From positions 1 to 36,818 of the forward strand of contig JAFCZU010000008.1 in assembly GCA_019314185.1 (NCBI GenBank): 36,818 nucleotides of DNA. Direction: 5' to 3'. Below, one piece after another: positions 1 through 8,571 of the stretch. The notes under the pieces were generated by a model. The model did no database searches, had not been told where the DNA came from, and saw only the letters and a program-made list of their open reading frames with translations. The stretch is from Deltaproteobacteria bacterium (lineage in GTDB: Bacteria; Desulfobacterota; Desulfobacteria; Desulfobacterales; ETH-SRB1). Numbering within the stretch: position 1 is the stretch's first letter; every line of letters begins with the position of its first letter. Both the position numbers and the translations under genes were made by a program.

Positions 1-1262
1 TGCATTCGGAGCTGCCATGCTACAGAGATCCCCGCGGGCCCTCCTCCAATTACTGCAATTTCTTTCCCGCTTTCCGGTGGTAATTCAGGCAACTTCGCAT
101 TTATACTCGCCTGTCCGAGCTTTGTCACATCAATTGGAGGCATGGAATCTGATGGCCGGGTGCAGGCCTGCATACATGGGTTTGGACATAGATACCCGCA
201 AACTGTAGCTGGAAACGGCGTATATGAAAGAGCCAGATCCACAGCCTCATCCACACGGCCATCCCGAATCATACTCCATCTCTTACGGACAGGAATACCT
301 GTTGGACAAGCAGCTTCACAGGGAGCCATATATTTTTGGTTTTCCCATACAGGAACAAAACGTCTTAAATTACCGGTTGTAATTATTGGAACAGGACTCC
401 TGTCAATATCTGTAAGATCGCCAATCAGACCTCCTTTGCCGAGCTCCTTTTCCCAAATTACATCCCTGAAGGATTGCATGGATCTGCTATGGTCTTCAAG
501 TCTTTCATGGGGAGAGCGCGCAATTAGAAGCTGCCAATCCTTCCTGTATGATATTTCTTCAAAAAGTTCAGAGCGTTTTATACTTTTAAGAAAGATCTTA
601 AGATTTTGTGTTAACCAATTCCAATCTTCATTTTTAATGGGCACAAACTTTGCGTCTGTCCGACTGAAATTCTTATGGGGGCCGCGAAAAAATACTTTGC
701 CGCCAACCATGCCGACAAAAGAACGATATCCCAGGATATTGTCAGGAGTCTGGGCTTCAAACCCGCAGACAACCGAAATACCTCCTGCCATGAATTCGCC
801 AAAATAATCTCCCACAGATCCCAGCACCCACAATTCAGGCGGATCAAAGCGCGGATTATGTTTCGTCATGGTCATGCCCCTTGCGCCGATACTACCGCCC
901 ACATAAACCTTTCCCTGGGCCATACCATTTGCCACGCCGTTTGAGGCATTTCCATGAACAACGATTTGCGCGCCGGCATTCAGCCAACCGACATCATCCG
1001 AAGCAGGCCCCATTATTTCTATGCATGTGTTAGGAAATCCAATGGAGCCAACACGCTGACCACTATACCCATCTATTTTTATATGAACGCTCTCATCACC
1101 GGCATTCCAGAGCCGTCCGCCTATTCCATGCTGTCCAAAGGCCTTTATATTAATAAATCTTTGTCCCTGATTAACAGCATCCTGAATCTGTTCTTCCAAA
1201 GCACGTGAATCAAGACGATATCTGTTCTTTTTGCCGGAAATTATGTATTGTTCTTTATCCAT
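1..1262 (-). CDS. Glutamate synthase GXGXG domain fused to GltD-like oxidoreductase (3'-partial)
   Basis: This open frame runs leftward from ATG at 1260-1262 to the window edge without a stop: 420 codons plus two bases. Residues about 20-235 form the GltB C-terminal (GXGXG) beta-helix, with repeated glycine-rich turns such as GGSIGARG. Residues about 300-395 carry the GltD-type Fe-S domain (C315 and C319, then C355, C359, C363, C367), and an FAD dinucleotide-binding motif, AVIGGGPAG, begins near 403. The rest of the NADPH/FAD oxidoreductase lies outside the window. GltD-like subunits pass electrons from NAD(P)H to the glutamate synthase core. An AGAGG ribosome site precedes the start. It is the third gene of a minus-strand operon after the amidotransferase and synthase subunits. 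Fusion of the structural GXGXG domain to the reductase is what I read directly; cofactor preference cannot be told. Confidence 0.85.
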   Translation of the reverse strand, partial: MDKEQYIISGKKNRYRLDSRALEEQIQDAVNQGQRFINIKAFGQHGIGGRLWNAGDESVHIKIDGYSGQRVGSIGFPNTCIEIMGPASDDVGWLNAGAQIVVHGNASNGVANGMAQGKVYVGGSIGARGMTMTKHNPRFDPPELWVLGSVGDYFGEFMAGGISVVCGFEAQTPDNILGYRSFVGMVGGKVFFRGPHKNFSRTDAKFVPIKNEDWNWLTQNLKIFLKSIKRSELFEEISYRKDWQLLIARSPHERLEDHSRSMQSFRDVIWEKELGKGGLIGDLTDIDRSPVPIITTGNLRRFVPVWENQKYMAPCEAACPTGIPVRKRWSMIRDGRVDEAVDLALSYTPFPATVCGYLCPNPCMQACTRPSDSMPPIDVTKLGQASINAKLPELPPESGKEIAVIGGGPAGISVAWQLRM

Positions 1263-1263
1263 C

Positions 1264-1385
1264 TCTTAATCCTCTTGAATTTAGGAATTCAGGAATTGGG
1301 AAATTCAGGAATTGAAGGTATCCTATTGATTTCAATCCCTTAATCCCCTAATCCATCAATCCATCAATCCCCTAATCCTTAATCC
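1264..1385. repeat. Degenerate short tandem repeats between glt genes
   Basis: The spacer is built of imperfect 7-10 base units, of the AATTCAGG type on the left and the AATCCCCTAATCC/ATCAATCC type on the right. No gene and no terminator-like stem is evident. It separates the second and third genes of the glutamate synthase operon. Confidence 0.6.
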
Positions 1386-1387
1386 TT

Positions 1388-3022
1388 CTAAACTACATAT
1401 TTTATACTAAGTCGCTCGGCCGCACTCTTATCATTTATCCCCAGAGCATCAGACATGCCGATAGGTAAAGATGTTGATCTTCCCAGAGGCGCGACAATTT
1501 TCTTTAACTCAATATCAAAGCTGATAAAAACGTCCACAATCCGTTGCGCTACCTGTTCAGGATCTAGCCGCCTGTAGAGACGGGGATCCTGGGAAGTAAT
1601 TCCTTTTGGACACAGGCCGATATTGCAGATATTGCACCTGTCTGATTCAGACCCCAAACATCCCGCTGCCGCCTCCATAATATACTTGCCAACCTGGACC
1701 CCGCTTGCCCCTAACATGATCAGAGCCGCGGCGTTAGCCGCCAGATTGCCGGTTTTTCCAACTCCCCCTCCTGCAAATAAAGGAATTTCATTCTGCATGC
1801 CAACTTTGACAAGGTTAAGATAACAGTCGCGAATATTGCTCGCAACAGGATGACCCATATGATTCATTGATACGTTATAAGCAGCGCCTGTTCCGCCGTC
1901 TTCACCGTCAATAACAAGACCTGCGGCATAAGGATTTCTGGTCAGGTTGTTCAGAACAGCAAGCGCTGTTGAAGTGCCGGAAATCTTGGGATATACAGGA
2001 ACCCTGAACCCCCATGCCATGGACATGGACTGTATCATCTTGGCCACAGATTCTTCTATAGAATATTGTGTCTGATGTGTCGGAGGACTTGGAAGGCTGA
2101 TCCCGGAAGGAACGCCTCTAATGGCCGCAATCAAACTGTTAACTTTGTGCCACATCAGAAGCCCGCCATCTCCAGGCTTTGCTCCCTGACCATATTTTAT
2201 TTCAATAGCGCATGGATCCACCTTCATTTCAGGGATGCTGCGAATAATCTCATCCCAGCCAAAATAGCCGCTTGCAATCTGGAGTATTACATACTTTAAA
2301 AACCTGCTGCGAAGCAATCTCGGAGGACAACCCCCTTCTCCGGTACTTATACGAACAGGCATCCCCAATTCTTCATTTAGATATGCCACACCCATCTGAA
2401 GACCTTCCCACATATTGGGGGATAATGCGCCAAAAGACATTCCGCCTATGACTAACGGATATATCTCCCTGACAGGTGGAATCCAGCCATTTTTCTCAAT
2501 AAACTTAAGGTTTTCTTCAGGTGATAAAACCCTTCCTAAAAGAGTGCGAAGTTCAAACTCATGGCGTCCTGCATCAAGCGCAGGGTCGGTCAACATCGAA
2601 ATCCTTATGAACTTGATTTGATCTAAAAGTGAGCCGGGAACATTCCGTCTTCCCCCGCGTGTGCGAGGCCGCCCTCCTTTATTAATATGAAACCTAAGCT
2701 TGTCGGCCTCATCACTTCTTGCCGGTATAATTGCATCATTGGGACAAACCAGACTGCACATTGCACATCCTACACAACTGTATGCAGGATCTGTCTTCTG
2801 ACGTATTCCATAAAATATACTGTGATTACTGGATTGCTTTGCCCCCGGTTCAAGAGAAGTCTGAACTATTCTCTTACGAAACACCCCTAATTCAATAGCG
2901 TTGACAGGACATATTGCAGTGCATTTCCCACAGAGAGTGCATTTATCTTTGTTCCACAAAATCTGCCATGGCAAATCTTTTACGCTTAATGTAGATGGGG
3001 TAATTGCTGCGTTTGACAACAT
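1388..3022 (-). CDS. Glutamate synthase, ferredoxin-FMN (GltB2-type) subunit
   Basis: A 544-residue archaeal-type synthase subunit. The N-terminus holds two [4Fe-4S] ferredoxin motifs (C28, C31, C34, C38 and C83, C86, C89, C93). The FMN-binding TIM-barrel follows, with the family signatures STGEGG at 226-231, GQGAKPGDGG at 278-287 and DGEDGGTGAA at about 372-381, a phosphate-binding AGGGVG near 417, and a Cys cluster (C455, C463, C466, C471) fitting the 3Fe-4S site. It would combine 2-oxoglutarate with ammonia delivered by the partner amidotransferase. AAGGAGG lies eight bases before the ATG. The start overlaps the end of the upstream amidotransferase gene by 37 bases, so the two are probably translationally coupled. 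All key motifs are present, unlike the relative at 16911-18320. Confidence 0.92.
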   Translation of the reverse strand: MLSNAAITPSTLSVKDLPWQILWNKDKCTLCGKCTAICPVNAIELGVFRKRIVQTSLEPGAKQSSNHSIFYGIRQKTDPAYSCVGCAMCSLVCPNDAIIPARSDEADKLRFHINKGGRPRTRGGRRNVPGSLLDQIKFIRISMLTDPALDAGRHEFELRTLLGRVLSPEENLKFIEKNGWIPPVREIYPLVIGGMSFGALSPNMWEGLQMGVAYLNEELGMPVRISTGEGGCPPRLLRSRFLKYVILQIASGYFGWDEIIRSIPEMKVDPCAIEIKYGQGAKPGDGGLLMWHKVNSLIAAIRGVPSGISLPSPPTHQTQYSIEESVAKMIQSMSMAWGFRVPVYPKISGTSTALAVLNNLTRNPYAAGLVIDGEDGGTGAAYNVSMNHMGHPVASNIRDCYLNLVKVGMQNEIPLFAGGGVGKTGNLAANAAALIMLGASGVQVGKYIMEAAAGCLGSESDRCNICNIGLCPKGITSQDPRLYRRLDPEQVAQRIVDVFISFDIELKKIVAPLGRSTSLPIGMSDALGINDKSAAERLSIKYVV

Positions 3023-4116
3023 ATTGCAACCTCCTTACGATCAGGACCGACTATTGCTGTATCAAGATGCATGGGTTGAAAATCTTTACTCTTATCACGA
3101 TCAGGTATAGCTGCATCAAGACCGCATATTTCAGAAGAAAAGCAAAACAGCCCTTCCCTTCCCCCTATCACTCCAGGCCTTAGTTTCTTACGGTCCTGGA
3201 TCATAAAAAGAGAATGATCCGGCAAACACCCTATCACACAATTTGGCCCGTCAGTAATCAATTTTCTGCAAGAATGTTTCAGTTGCTTCAAAAACTGATA
3301 GTCCGGATGGTTTTTAAGCTCTTCATCCTGAAGCGGAGTTATTACATGCTTGTAAACCTCTATACTGAGTCCAAGCTGTGATACCGTATAATGCAGAATA
3401 TGTGTGAATACTTCTGAGTCTGACTGGTATCCTGTGTATCCTTGAAATCCACGTGACATCAGATACTCCCTGATCGGAATAAAGGCGGTATTCTCTCCGT
3501 TTGTCATGGTGGAAAATCCCTGGATAAAAAAAGGATGACACGCATAAAGATTTATTTCATAATTGGTATTTTGTCTTCCCTGCGCCATGATGACCCGTGC
3601 GCCAAGATCCATCCGGTTAATATTCAAATGCTCGGCCAGTTCAAGAGGCTCTCCTATTTCTTTGATCATGATTGTATCCGGCCAAAAAGAAAACACGATC
3701 ATATCCCTTTTTTCTTCTCCCATCCTTTGAAGCTCAAGACGTAGAATCAGTAATCTGCTGCATAACTCACTATTGCTCAGATTTTTCCACTCTTCCGGAT
3801 ATTCATATGCTCGCACAAGATATACATCACGTCTTGGCACACCAGGCGGTGGAGTTTTGGGCGGTTTAATTGACAGCCTGTATTTAGTCATAAATCCGAC
3901 ATCCATCATGAACCTGTCCAGACGTTTTAATCCTTTTTCGCTGAAAATTCCTGACAAAATAGGCGCATCTTTCATATTTTCAAAAGGACCTGCCAGATCA
4001 CGCAATAAAAGCCCCACGCCGGAACCATCATGTCCTTCCCGCATAACATCCAGCGCCCTTAAAGCTATCATTGGAGACAGGGGTTCTTCACTGGTCAGCG
4101 CAATTAATCGGCACAT
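2986..4116 (-). CDS. Glutamate synthase glutamine amidotransferase (GltB1-type) subunit
   Basis: A 376-residue class II (Ntn) glutamine amidotransferase domain as a stand-alone subunit. Cys2, directly after the initiator Met, is the expected nucleophile once Met is removed. Further family features are REGHDGSGVG near 27-36, and the segments around NTNYEIN and MTNGENTAF that resemble the glutamine-binding part of the domain. It should release ammonia from glutamine for the synthase subunit encoded downstream at 1388-3022, whose start lies inside this gene. AGGAG sits seven bases before the ATG. It is the first gene of the minus-strand operon; upstream DNA (4117-4526) holds repeats but no promoter that I can identify with confidence. 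Confidence 0.88.
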   Translation of the reverse strand: MCRLIALTSEEPLSPMIALRALDVMREGHDGSGVGLLLRDLAGPFENMKDAPILSGIFSEKGLKRLDRFMMDVGFMTKYRLSIKPPKTPPPGVPRRDVYLVRAYEYPEEWKNLSNSELCSRLLILRLELQRMGEEKRDMIVFSFWPDTIMIKEIGEPLELAEHLNINRMDLGARVIMAQGRQNTNYEINLYACHPFFIQGFSTMTNGENTAFIPIREYLMSRGFQGYTGYQSDSEVFTHILHYTVSQLGLSIEVYKHVITPLQDEELKNHPDYQFLKQLKHSCRKLITDGPNCVIGCLPDHSLFMIQDRKKLRPGVIGGREGLFCFSSEICGLDAAIPDRDKSKDFQPMHLDTAIVGPDRKEVAICCQTQQLPHLH

Positions 4117-4148
4117 ATTCTTTCTCCTTATCTAAAACTGACGAACTC

Positions 4149-4286
4149 GTAAAAAGTCGGAAAGTACCGTTTCCAGTCATTCCGGCGAAAACCGGGCACG
4201 TAGTGAAGTGTCTAGTGCTATCCAGTCTTTTAAAGCAGTTGCAGAGCATCTGAACTCCGGTTTTCACCGGAGTGACGACTTTTTAC
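4149..4286. mobile_element. MITE-like inverted-repeat element, family A copy 1
   Basis: The ends are perfect 11-base inverted repeats, GTAAAAAGTCG (4149-4159) and CGACTTTTTAC (4276-4286). Inside is a second inverted pair around GTCATTCCGGCGAAAACCGG and its near complement at about 4253-4275. It encodes no protein. Copies with the same GTAAAAAGTC ends lie at 7232-7331 and 14535-14711. It directly abuts the family B repeat starting at 4281. Confidence 0.6.
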
Positions 4287-4515
4287 AGCGAAATCATTTG
4301 CTTATATTTTGTAAACAGCAACCTGTGCAATATACATTATAATCAGGTGCAAAGGAGATATAACGTATTTAATTTAACGATGTATTAAGCATCAATCTTA
4401 TACTGATTGATTGGCGCCGTTGTAAAAACCACAGGCAGTATATTTCGGTTTAAAATTTATTTTTAGCCCTTGCCGTCTGACGCTTTGGCTAAATTGAAGG
4501 GTGCGAAACTTGAGT
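4281..4515. repeat. Family B repeat, copy lacking its left end
   Basis: The segment is nearly identical to 11212-11349: it shares TTTTACAGCGAAATCATT at its left, then a block around CAGTATATTTCG, then CCCTTGCCGTC and the terminal CGAAACTTGAGT (4504-4515). About 95 extra bases (roughly 4331-4425) are present here and absent at 11212-11349. The left terminal repeat seen in the other copy is missing, the family A element occupying that side. Confidence 0.6.
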
Positions 4516-4526
4516 ATATAAGAACA

Positions 4527-6104
4527 TCATCGATATTGGCGATAGTCAATACCGCATTTTTTTAATTTGTAAGCGATTTTTCTTACAGTTGTTTCGAGTG
4601 TTTTTGCTGCCAGAGTAATATTTCCCCGTGAATTTTTCAGAGAATCAATTATCATATCCCTTTCCAGATTTTCCACTGCATCCTCCATGCAAAGTGCAGG
4701 CAAAGTGTCCGATTCTATACCTGTCTGCAGCGTGGGAGGAAGATGGTGGCTATGAATTACACCCTCTTCACACAAGAGAACCGCGCGCTCTATACAATTT
4801 TCCAGTTCTCTGACATTTCCGGGCCAGTGGTAATCTATAAGCATGTCTATGGCAGGTGTTGAAAACCGCCGGATATCCTTGCTGTTTTCCTTTGTATATT
4901 TTTCAAGAAAATGATCGGCCAAAAGTAAAACATCGGTCTTGCGTTCTCTCAGCGGAGGCAAATATATCGGGAAAACATTCAAACGATAATACAGATCACT
5001 CCTGAAGGTTTCCTCCTCTACTCCCTGTTCCAGATTTTTATTTGTGGCGGCGATTATTCGAACATCAGCCTTAATGGTCCTGAGCCCTCCTACACGTTCA
5101 AACTCCTTTTCCTGCAAAACGCGAAGGAGTTTTGTCTGAACGTCAAGACCAACGGAACCGATTTCATCAAGAAATATCGTTCCCTTATTGGCCATCTCAA
5201 ATTTTCCCGGTTTTTGCTTTATGGCGCCGGTAAACGCACCCTTTTCATGCCCAAACAGTTCGCTTTCTATGAGTTCTGAAGGAAGCGCCGCGCAATTTAC
5301 TTTAACAAAAGGTTTCTTTGCTCTCAAGCTGTTATAATGTATCGAGTTTGCCACCAGCTCTTTGCCTGTTCCGCTCTCTCCGCGAATAAGCGCTGTGGCA
5401 TTGCTTCTCGAAACCTGGGATATCATCTGAAAGACTTCCCGCATCTTGTTGCTGTTCCCTATGATGCCGGTAATACTATATTTATTTCCCAGTTCGTTTC
5501 TAAGCCTCTGGTTTTCCTCTCTTAACCGCTCTTTTTCAAGGCGGATTGTTTCTATATTGATAACATGCCTTGCGACCATGGTCGCAACAACAGACATGAG
5601 CTCTTTCCCTTGCTTTAAAGAATAAGATTCGTCAAAGGGTTTATCAACACTGATTGCTCCAATCACCTTTCTTCCCTTCATTACCGGCACACATATAAAG
5701 GAAAATTCCCTATTCTTTCTGTTTTTTCTGGAGTCCGTGCGATTAAGAAACATAGGTTCCTCACCAATTTTCGGAATCGCAACCGCCCTGCCGGTCTGAA
5801 TTACTCTGCCGGTAATTCCCTCGCCCAGTTTGTATTTTACTCTTTTAATAGCACTCTTGGAAAGATCGTGCGCTACCTCTATAAAAATTTCATTGCGCAG
5901 CGGATGTAATATAGTGATTGTGCCGCGCACCATCTCCATTGAACTGGATAGAATATCCAAAACATCATACAGGCTCTTTCTAAGATCAAGATGCTTGTTT
6001 AAAGCCTTGCTGATTTCATAAAGCAGGGTAACTTCTTCTATACGTTTCATACTAACCCGAATATTTTGTATTGGTGAAAAAGGCATCGCTTTGTGCCGAT
6101 GCAC
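4527..6104 (-). CDS. NifA-like sigma-54-dependent activator (GAF, AAA+, Fis HTH)
   Basis: A 525-residue enhancer-binding protein. A GAF sensor occupies about 25-180. The AAA+ sigma-54 interaction domain has Walker A GESGTGKE at 242-249, the sigma-54 contact loop GAFTGA at 289-294 and Walker B FLDEIG at 311-316. A Fis-type helix-turn-helix forms the last 45 residues, ending [19 protein letters not shown]. The order and the C-terminus resemble NifA, and a close paralogue is encoded at 33686-35236. The Cys-rich interdomain linker of oxygen-sensitive rhizobial NifA is not visible. The longest frame begins with GTG at 6104; ATG codons at 6086 and 6050 are alternatives, and none has a clear ribosome site. 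Alignment with the paralogue suits 6050. Its targets are not shown by sequence; glnK-amtB is a candidate. Confidence 0.85.
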   Translation of the reverse strand: MHRHKAMPFSPIQNIRVSMKRIEEVTLLYEISKALNKHLDLRKSLYDVLDILSSSMEMVRGTITILHPLRNEIFIEVAHDLSKSAIKRVKYKLGEGITGRVIQTGRAVAIPKIGEEPMFLNRTDSRKNRKNREFSFICVPVMKGRKVIGAISVDKPFDESYSLKQGKELMSVVATMVARHVINIETIRLEKERLREENQRLRNELGNKYSITGIIGNSNKMREVFQMISQVSRSNATALIRGESGTGKELVANSIHYNSLRAKKPFVKVNCAALPSELIESELFGHEKGAFTGAIKQKPGKFEMANKGTIFLDEIGSVGLDVQTKLLRVLQEKEFERVGGLRTIKADVRIIAATNKNLEQGVEEETFRSDLYYRLNVFPIYLPPLRERKTDVLLLADHFLEKYTKENSKDIRRFSTPAIDMLIDYHWPGNVRELENCIERAVLLCEEGVIHSHHLPPTLQTGIESDTLPALCMEDAVENLERDMIIDSLKNSRGNITLAAKTLETTVRKIAYKLKKCGIDYRQYR

Positions 6105-6484
6105 GGTTATAGGTCTGAATTTGTATTTTGTTAATATCCATATTGATAACCGGTGTCAAATTATTAAAACATCAATTCTCGGTGAAAGCAGTTGGAGACC
6201 CAATATCTTCTGACATATGGGTGTAAAAACTTTAAACAGTATAGTGCTCATGGAAGATGCAGATAAGATCACAATGTCTCTGGAAAAACTCATAGGTTAA
6301 TCCGGTACTTTTTTACCCGAAGTCCCACAATTCTACCAGAACTTATTGAGAACTTACCTTTAGATTTTTAGATAATGATTTTGGGTACGTTATCGGTCGT
6401 TATCTAAAAACCTATTTGGTATAGTCAAAGAGGAGGAGCCCTCCCTTAGGATTGCATTTTTTCTTGTTGACAACAGGAACGTCT
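6105..6484. other. Gene-free stretch between the NifA-like and TetR genes
   Basis: I see no convincing gene, repeat or RNA here. It is A+T-rich and should hold the divergent promoter of the NifA-like gene, but no consensus sigma-70 or sigma-54 site stands out. Confidence 0.4.
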
Positions 6485-6518
6485 TGTCACATATTGAATT
6501 TTAATTCATATAATGACA
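6484..6518 (+). promoter_or_regulatory. Promoter and palindromic operator of the tetR gene
   Basis: A TTGTCA box (6484-6489) and TATAAT (6509-6514), 19 bases apart, sit upstream of the TetR start. A 34-base palindrome covers them (6485-6518): TGTCA-N5-TGAATT-TT-AATTCA-N5-TGACA. An operator overlapping both promoter boxes is the usual arrangement for TetR autorepression; the binding itself is inferred. Confidence 0.5.
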
Positions 6519-6546
6519 AATAATTCATCACCGATGGGGATTTAAA

Positions 6547-7194
6547 ATGAAAACAGGCAAAGCTTCAAGAAAGGAACGAGAATATTTACGCCACCGTCAG
6601 GAAATTCTTCGGACTGCTTTAGAACTTTTTTCACAACGTGGTTTTCACAATGTCTCAATGCATGAAATAGCAACGGCCTCCGAATTTGCCGTTGGTACGC
6701 TTTATAAGTTTTTTTCAAATAAAGAAGCCCTTTACAGAGCCCTTATTATAGATTCGTCGCAAGTGTTTCATTCGTCATTGATGGCATCGCTCACAACATC
6801 CGGGAACGAACTGGAAAAAATCAGGTCTTGTGTAGAAGCCAAGATAAAAGTTTTTATGGAAAATTTAGATTATGTCCGTCTTTATCTGGCTGAAACACGT
6901 GGGGCTAGTTTTAATATCAAGGCTGGTCTTGATGCCGACATAAAGTTGATGCTTGAAGAGTTTCTTGAAAAACTGGCAAGTGACTTTGAAAGCGGAATTA
7001 AAAAGGGACTTTTCAAAGCATTCGATCCCTACCTTCTTGCGGTTGCCCTTGACGGTATCTCAAACGCCTTTTTGTTTGTGCACCTCGATCACCCTGACAA
7101 AAAGGCATTTGATGCAAACTTGATCTTAAATATATTTTTTCAGCAGCTTTATAAAAAGGGAGAAATAGAAAAATGCAACACAAAGCCGGTTTGA
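6547..7194 (+). CDS. TetR/AcrR-family transcriptional regulator
   Basis: A 215-residue repressor. The N-terminal TetR helix-turn-helix is clear at about 17-62 (ILRTALELFSQRGF, then VGTLYKFFSNKEAL), followed by a mostly helical ligand-binding and dimerisation domain that is poorly conserved, as is normal for the family. GGGGA precedes the ATG by six bases. The gene lies just upstream of, and co-directional with, the remains of an RND efflux operon (7381-10048), the typical target of AcrR-type repressors. The regulator itself has no visible lesion although its presumed targets are wrecked, so it may now control only itself or genes elsewhere. The upstream palindrome at 6485-6518 is its likely operator. 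Confidence 0.88.
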   Translation: MKTGKASRKEREYLRHRQEILRTALELFSQRGFHNVSMHEIATASEFAVGTLYKFFSNKEALYRALIIDSSQVFHSSLMASLTTSGNELEKIRSCVEAKIKVFMENLDYVRLYLAETRGASFNIKAGLDADIKLMLEEFLEKLASDFESGIKKGLFKAFDPYLLAVALDGISNAFLFVHLDHPDKKAFDANLILNIFFQQLYKKGEIEKCNTKPV

Positions 7195-7231
7195 ATTATC
7201 CCTAATTTATGTTCTATAAAAGCTTAATAAA

Positions 7232-7331
7232 TTCGTAAAAAGTCTTTTATGAACGACTTTGAGCATTTTAGATGAACTTCTCAATTGCGCCTAAAATGGT
7301 CATGAAATGAACAAAATGAACTTTTAACGAA
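7232..7331. mobile_element. MITE-like inverted-repeat element, family A copy 2 (shortened)
   Basis: It starts TTCGTAAAAAGTC and ends ACTTTTAACGAA, a degenerate version of the family A ends. Its interior shares GAGCATTTTAGAT and CTCAATTGCGCC, followed by AAAATGGTCATGAA, with the copy at 14535-14711, but the central part is deleted. It lies between tetR and the efflux remnant. Confidence 0.55.
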
Positions 7332-7380
7332 GCTATCAAGCTTAATCCACTCATTATTATCAACACCTGGAGGATTTTCG

Positions 7381-8571
7381 ATGCAACTTGGTGAAATAGT
7401 TTACAAGTCATTTAAATGGAATGTGGCGCTGGCGGCTCTGCTGGTTGTTCTTTTGCTGGCTGGTTGCGACCGCCAGCAGCAAGCTCAGCCATCGCGCCCT
7501 GTTCCGGTAGTATCCACGGTGAGAGTGCAAACCCAAAAGATCATGCTGACCACCAAATTACCGGGACGCACATTCGCCTTTCGTGTCGCGGAGATCAGGC
7601 CCCAGGTCAGCGGCCTGATACAAAAACGTTTGTTTACGGAAGGTTCCGATGTCAAGGTCGATCAGATGCTCTACCAGATCGATCCCGCTCCTTTTCAGGC
7701 GGCGTTAGACAACGCAATGGTCGCTCTGAAACGATCTGAAGCGAATTTACCTGCGATTCGTTTGCGGGTCGAGCGTTTTCGTAATGTGCTGGCCGACCAT
7801 GCTGTTAGCCAGCAGGACTACGATGACGCGGCTGCCGCCCTGACCCAGGTCGAAGCCGATATCCAGTATTGGAAAGCAACCGTGGAGACGGCCCGCATCA
7901 ACCTGGGATACACCAAAGTTACGGCCCCCTATCTCCGGCCGCATCGGTAAATCCAACATGACCGATGGCGCCATTGTCACGGCCTATCAACCCATGGCCC
8001 TGGCAACCATCCAACAATTAGATCCTATTTACGTGGACGTGCCGCAATCCACCACCAAACTCCTGCGTCTGAAGCGCCGCATAGAGGATAACCGTCTCAA
8101 CCAGCACGAAAAGAACCAGAACAAGGTCAAACTCATCCTGGAAGACGACACAGCATATCCACAGGAAGGAACGTTGCAGTTTAGCGATGTCACGGTGGAC
8201 CCGACAACAGGATCAATAATTTTGCGGGTTGTCTTTCCAAATCCAAAAGGCGTTCTCCTGCCGGTGAAAAGGCCATCCTTGTCCCTCAGCAGGGTGTGTC
8301 CCGCGATCACAAGGGGAATCCCGTCGCGCTGATCGTGGATGCTGAAAACAAGGTCGGGCAACGGATGCTCATCCTTGACCGTGCCATCAACGACAAATGG
8401 CTCGTTTCGGCAGGCCTTGCTCCCGGCGATCGGGTGATTGTCGAGGGTATGCAAAGGGTGCGGCCCGGTGCAACCGTGAAGGTTGTCCCTTTTAATGAGA
8501 GTAAAACCAGGCGCGGGCCTGAGGCCGGACCTGACGCTCGGCCGCAAAAGCGAACGGATGGAGGTGCCTGA
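7381..8571 (+). pseudogene. RND efflux periplasmic adaptor (AcrA/MexA-like), frameshifted
   Basis: Three frames together spell one adaptor (membrane fusion protein). The N-terminus has a lipoprotein signal with lipobox LLAGC (Cys29), followed by the biotinyl-lipoyl and hairpin regions (PQVSGLIQKRLFTEGSDV, then a coiled hairpin). An extra C in the run of five at 7925-7929 breaks the frame: the reading changes just after VTAP and resumes as SGRIGKSNMTDGAIVT. Near 8262 the frame changes again and about 13 residues expected between LLPG and EKAILVPQQG are missing, so this is a small deletion rather than a single-base slip. The last part (to 8571) is normal for the family. The DNA is visibly richer in G+C than its surroundings. 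The protein would have linked the permease to an outer-membrane channel; it is surely non-functional. Confidence 0.85.

Noticed and set aside
142..807. Plus-strand open frame of 221 codons
   Set aside because: It is antisense to the minus-strand GXGXG-GltD frame, whose family motifs are unmistakable; the plus-strand product shows none.
1264..1385. CRISPR array
   Set aside because: The repeats are short, imperfect and contiguous, without unique spacers or nearby cas genes.
6217..6300. 27-codon open frame between the NifA-like and TetR genes
   Set aside because: No ribosome site at a useful distance, a stop codon just upstream and no recognisable sequence.
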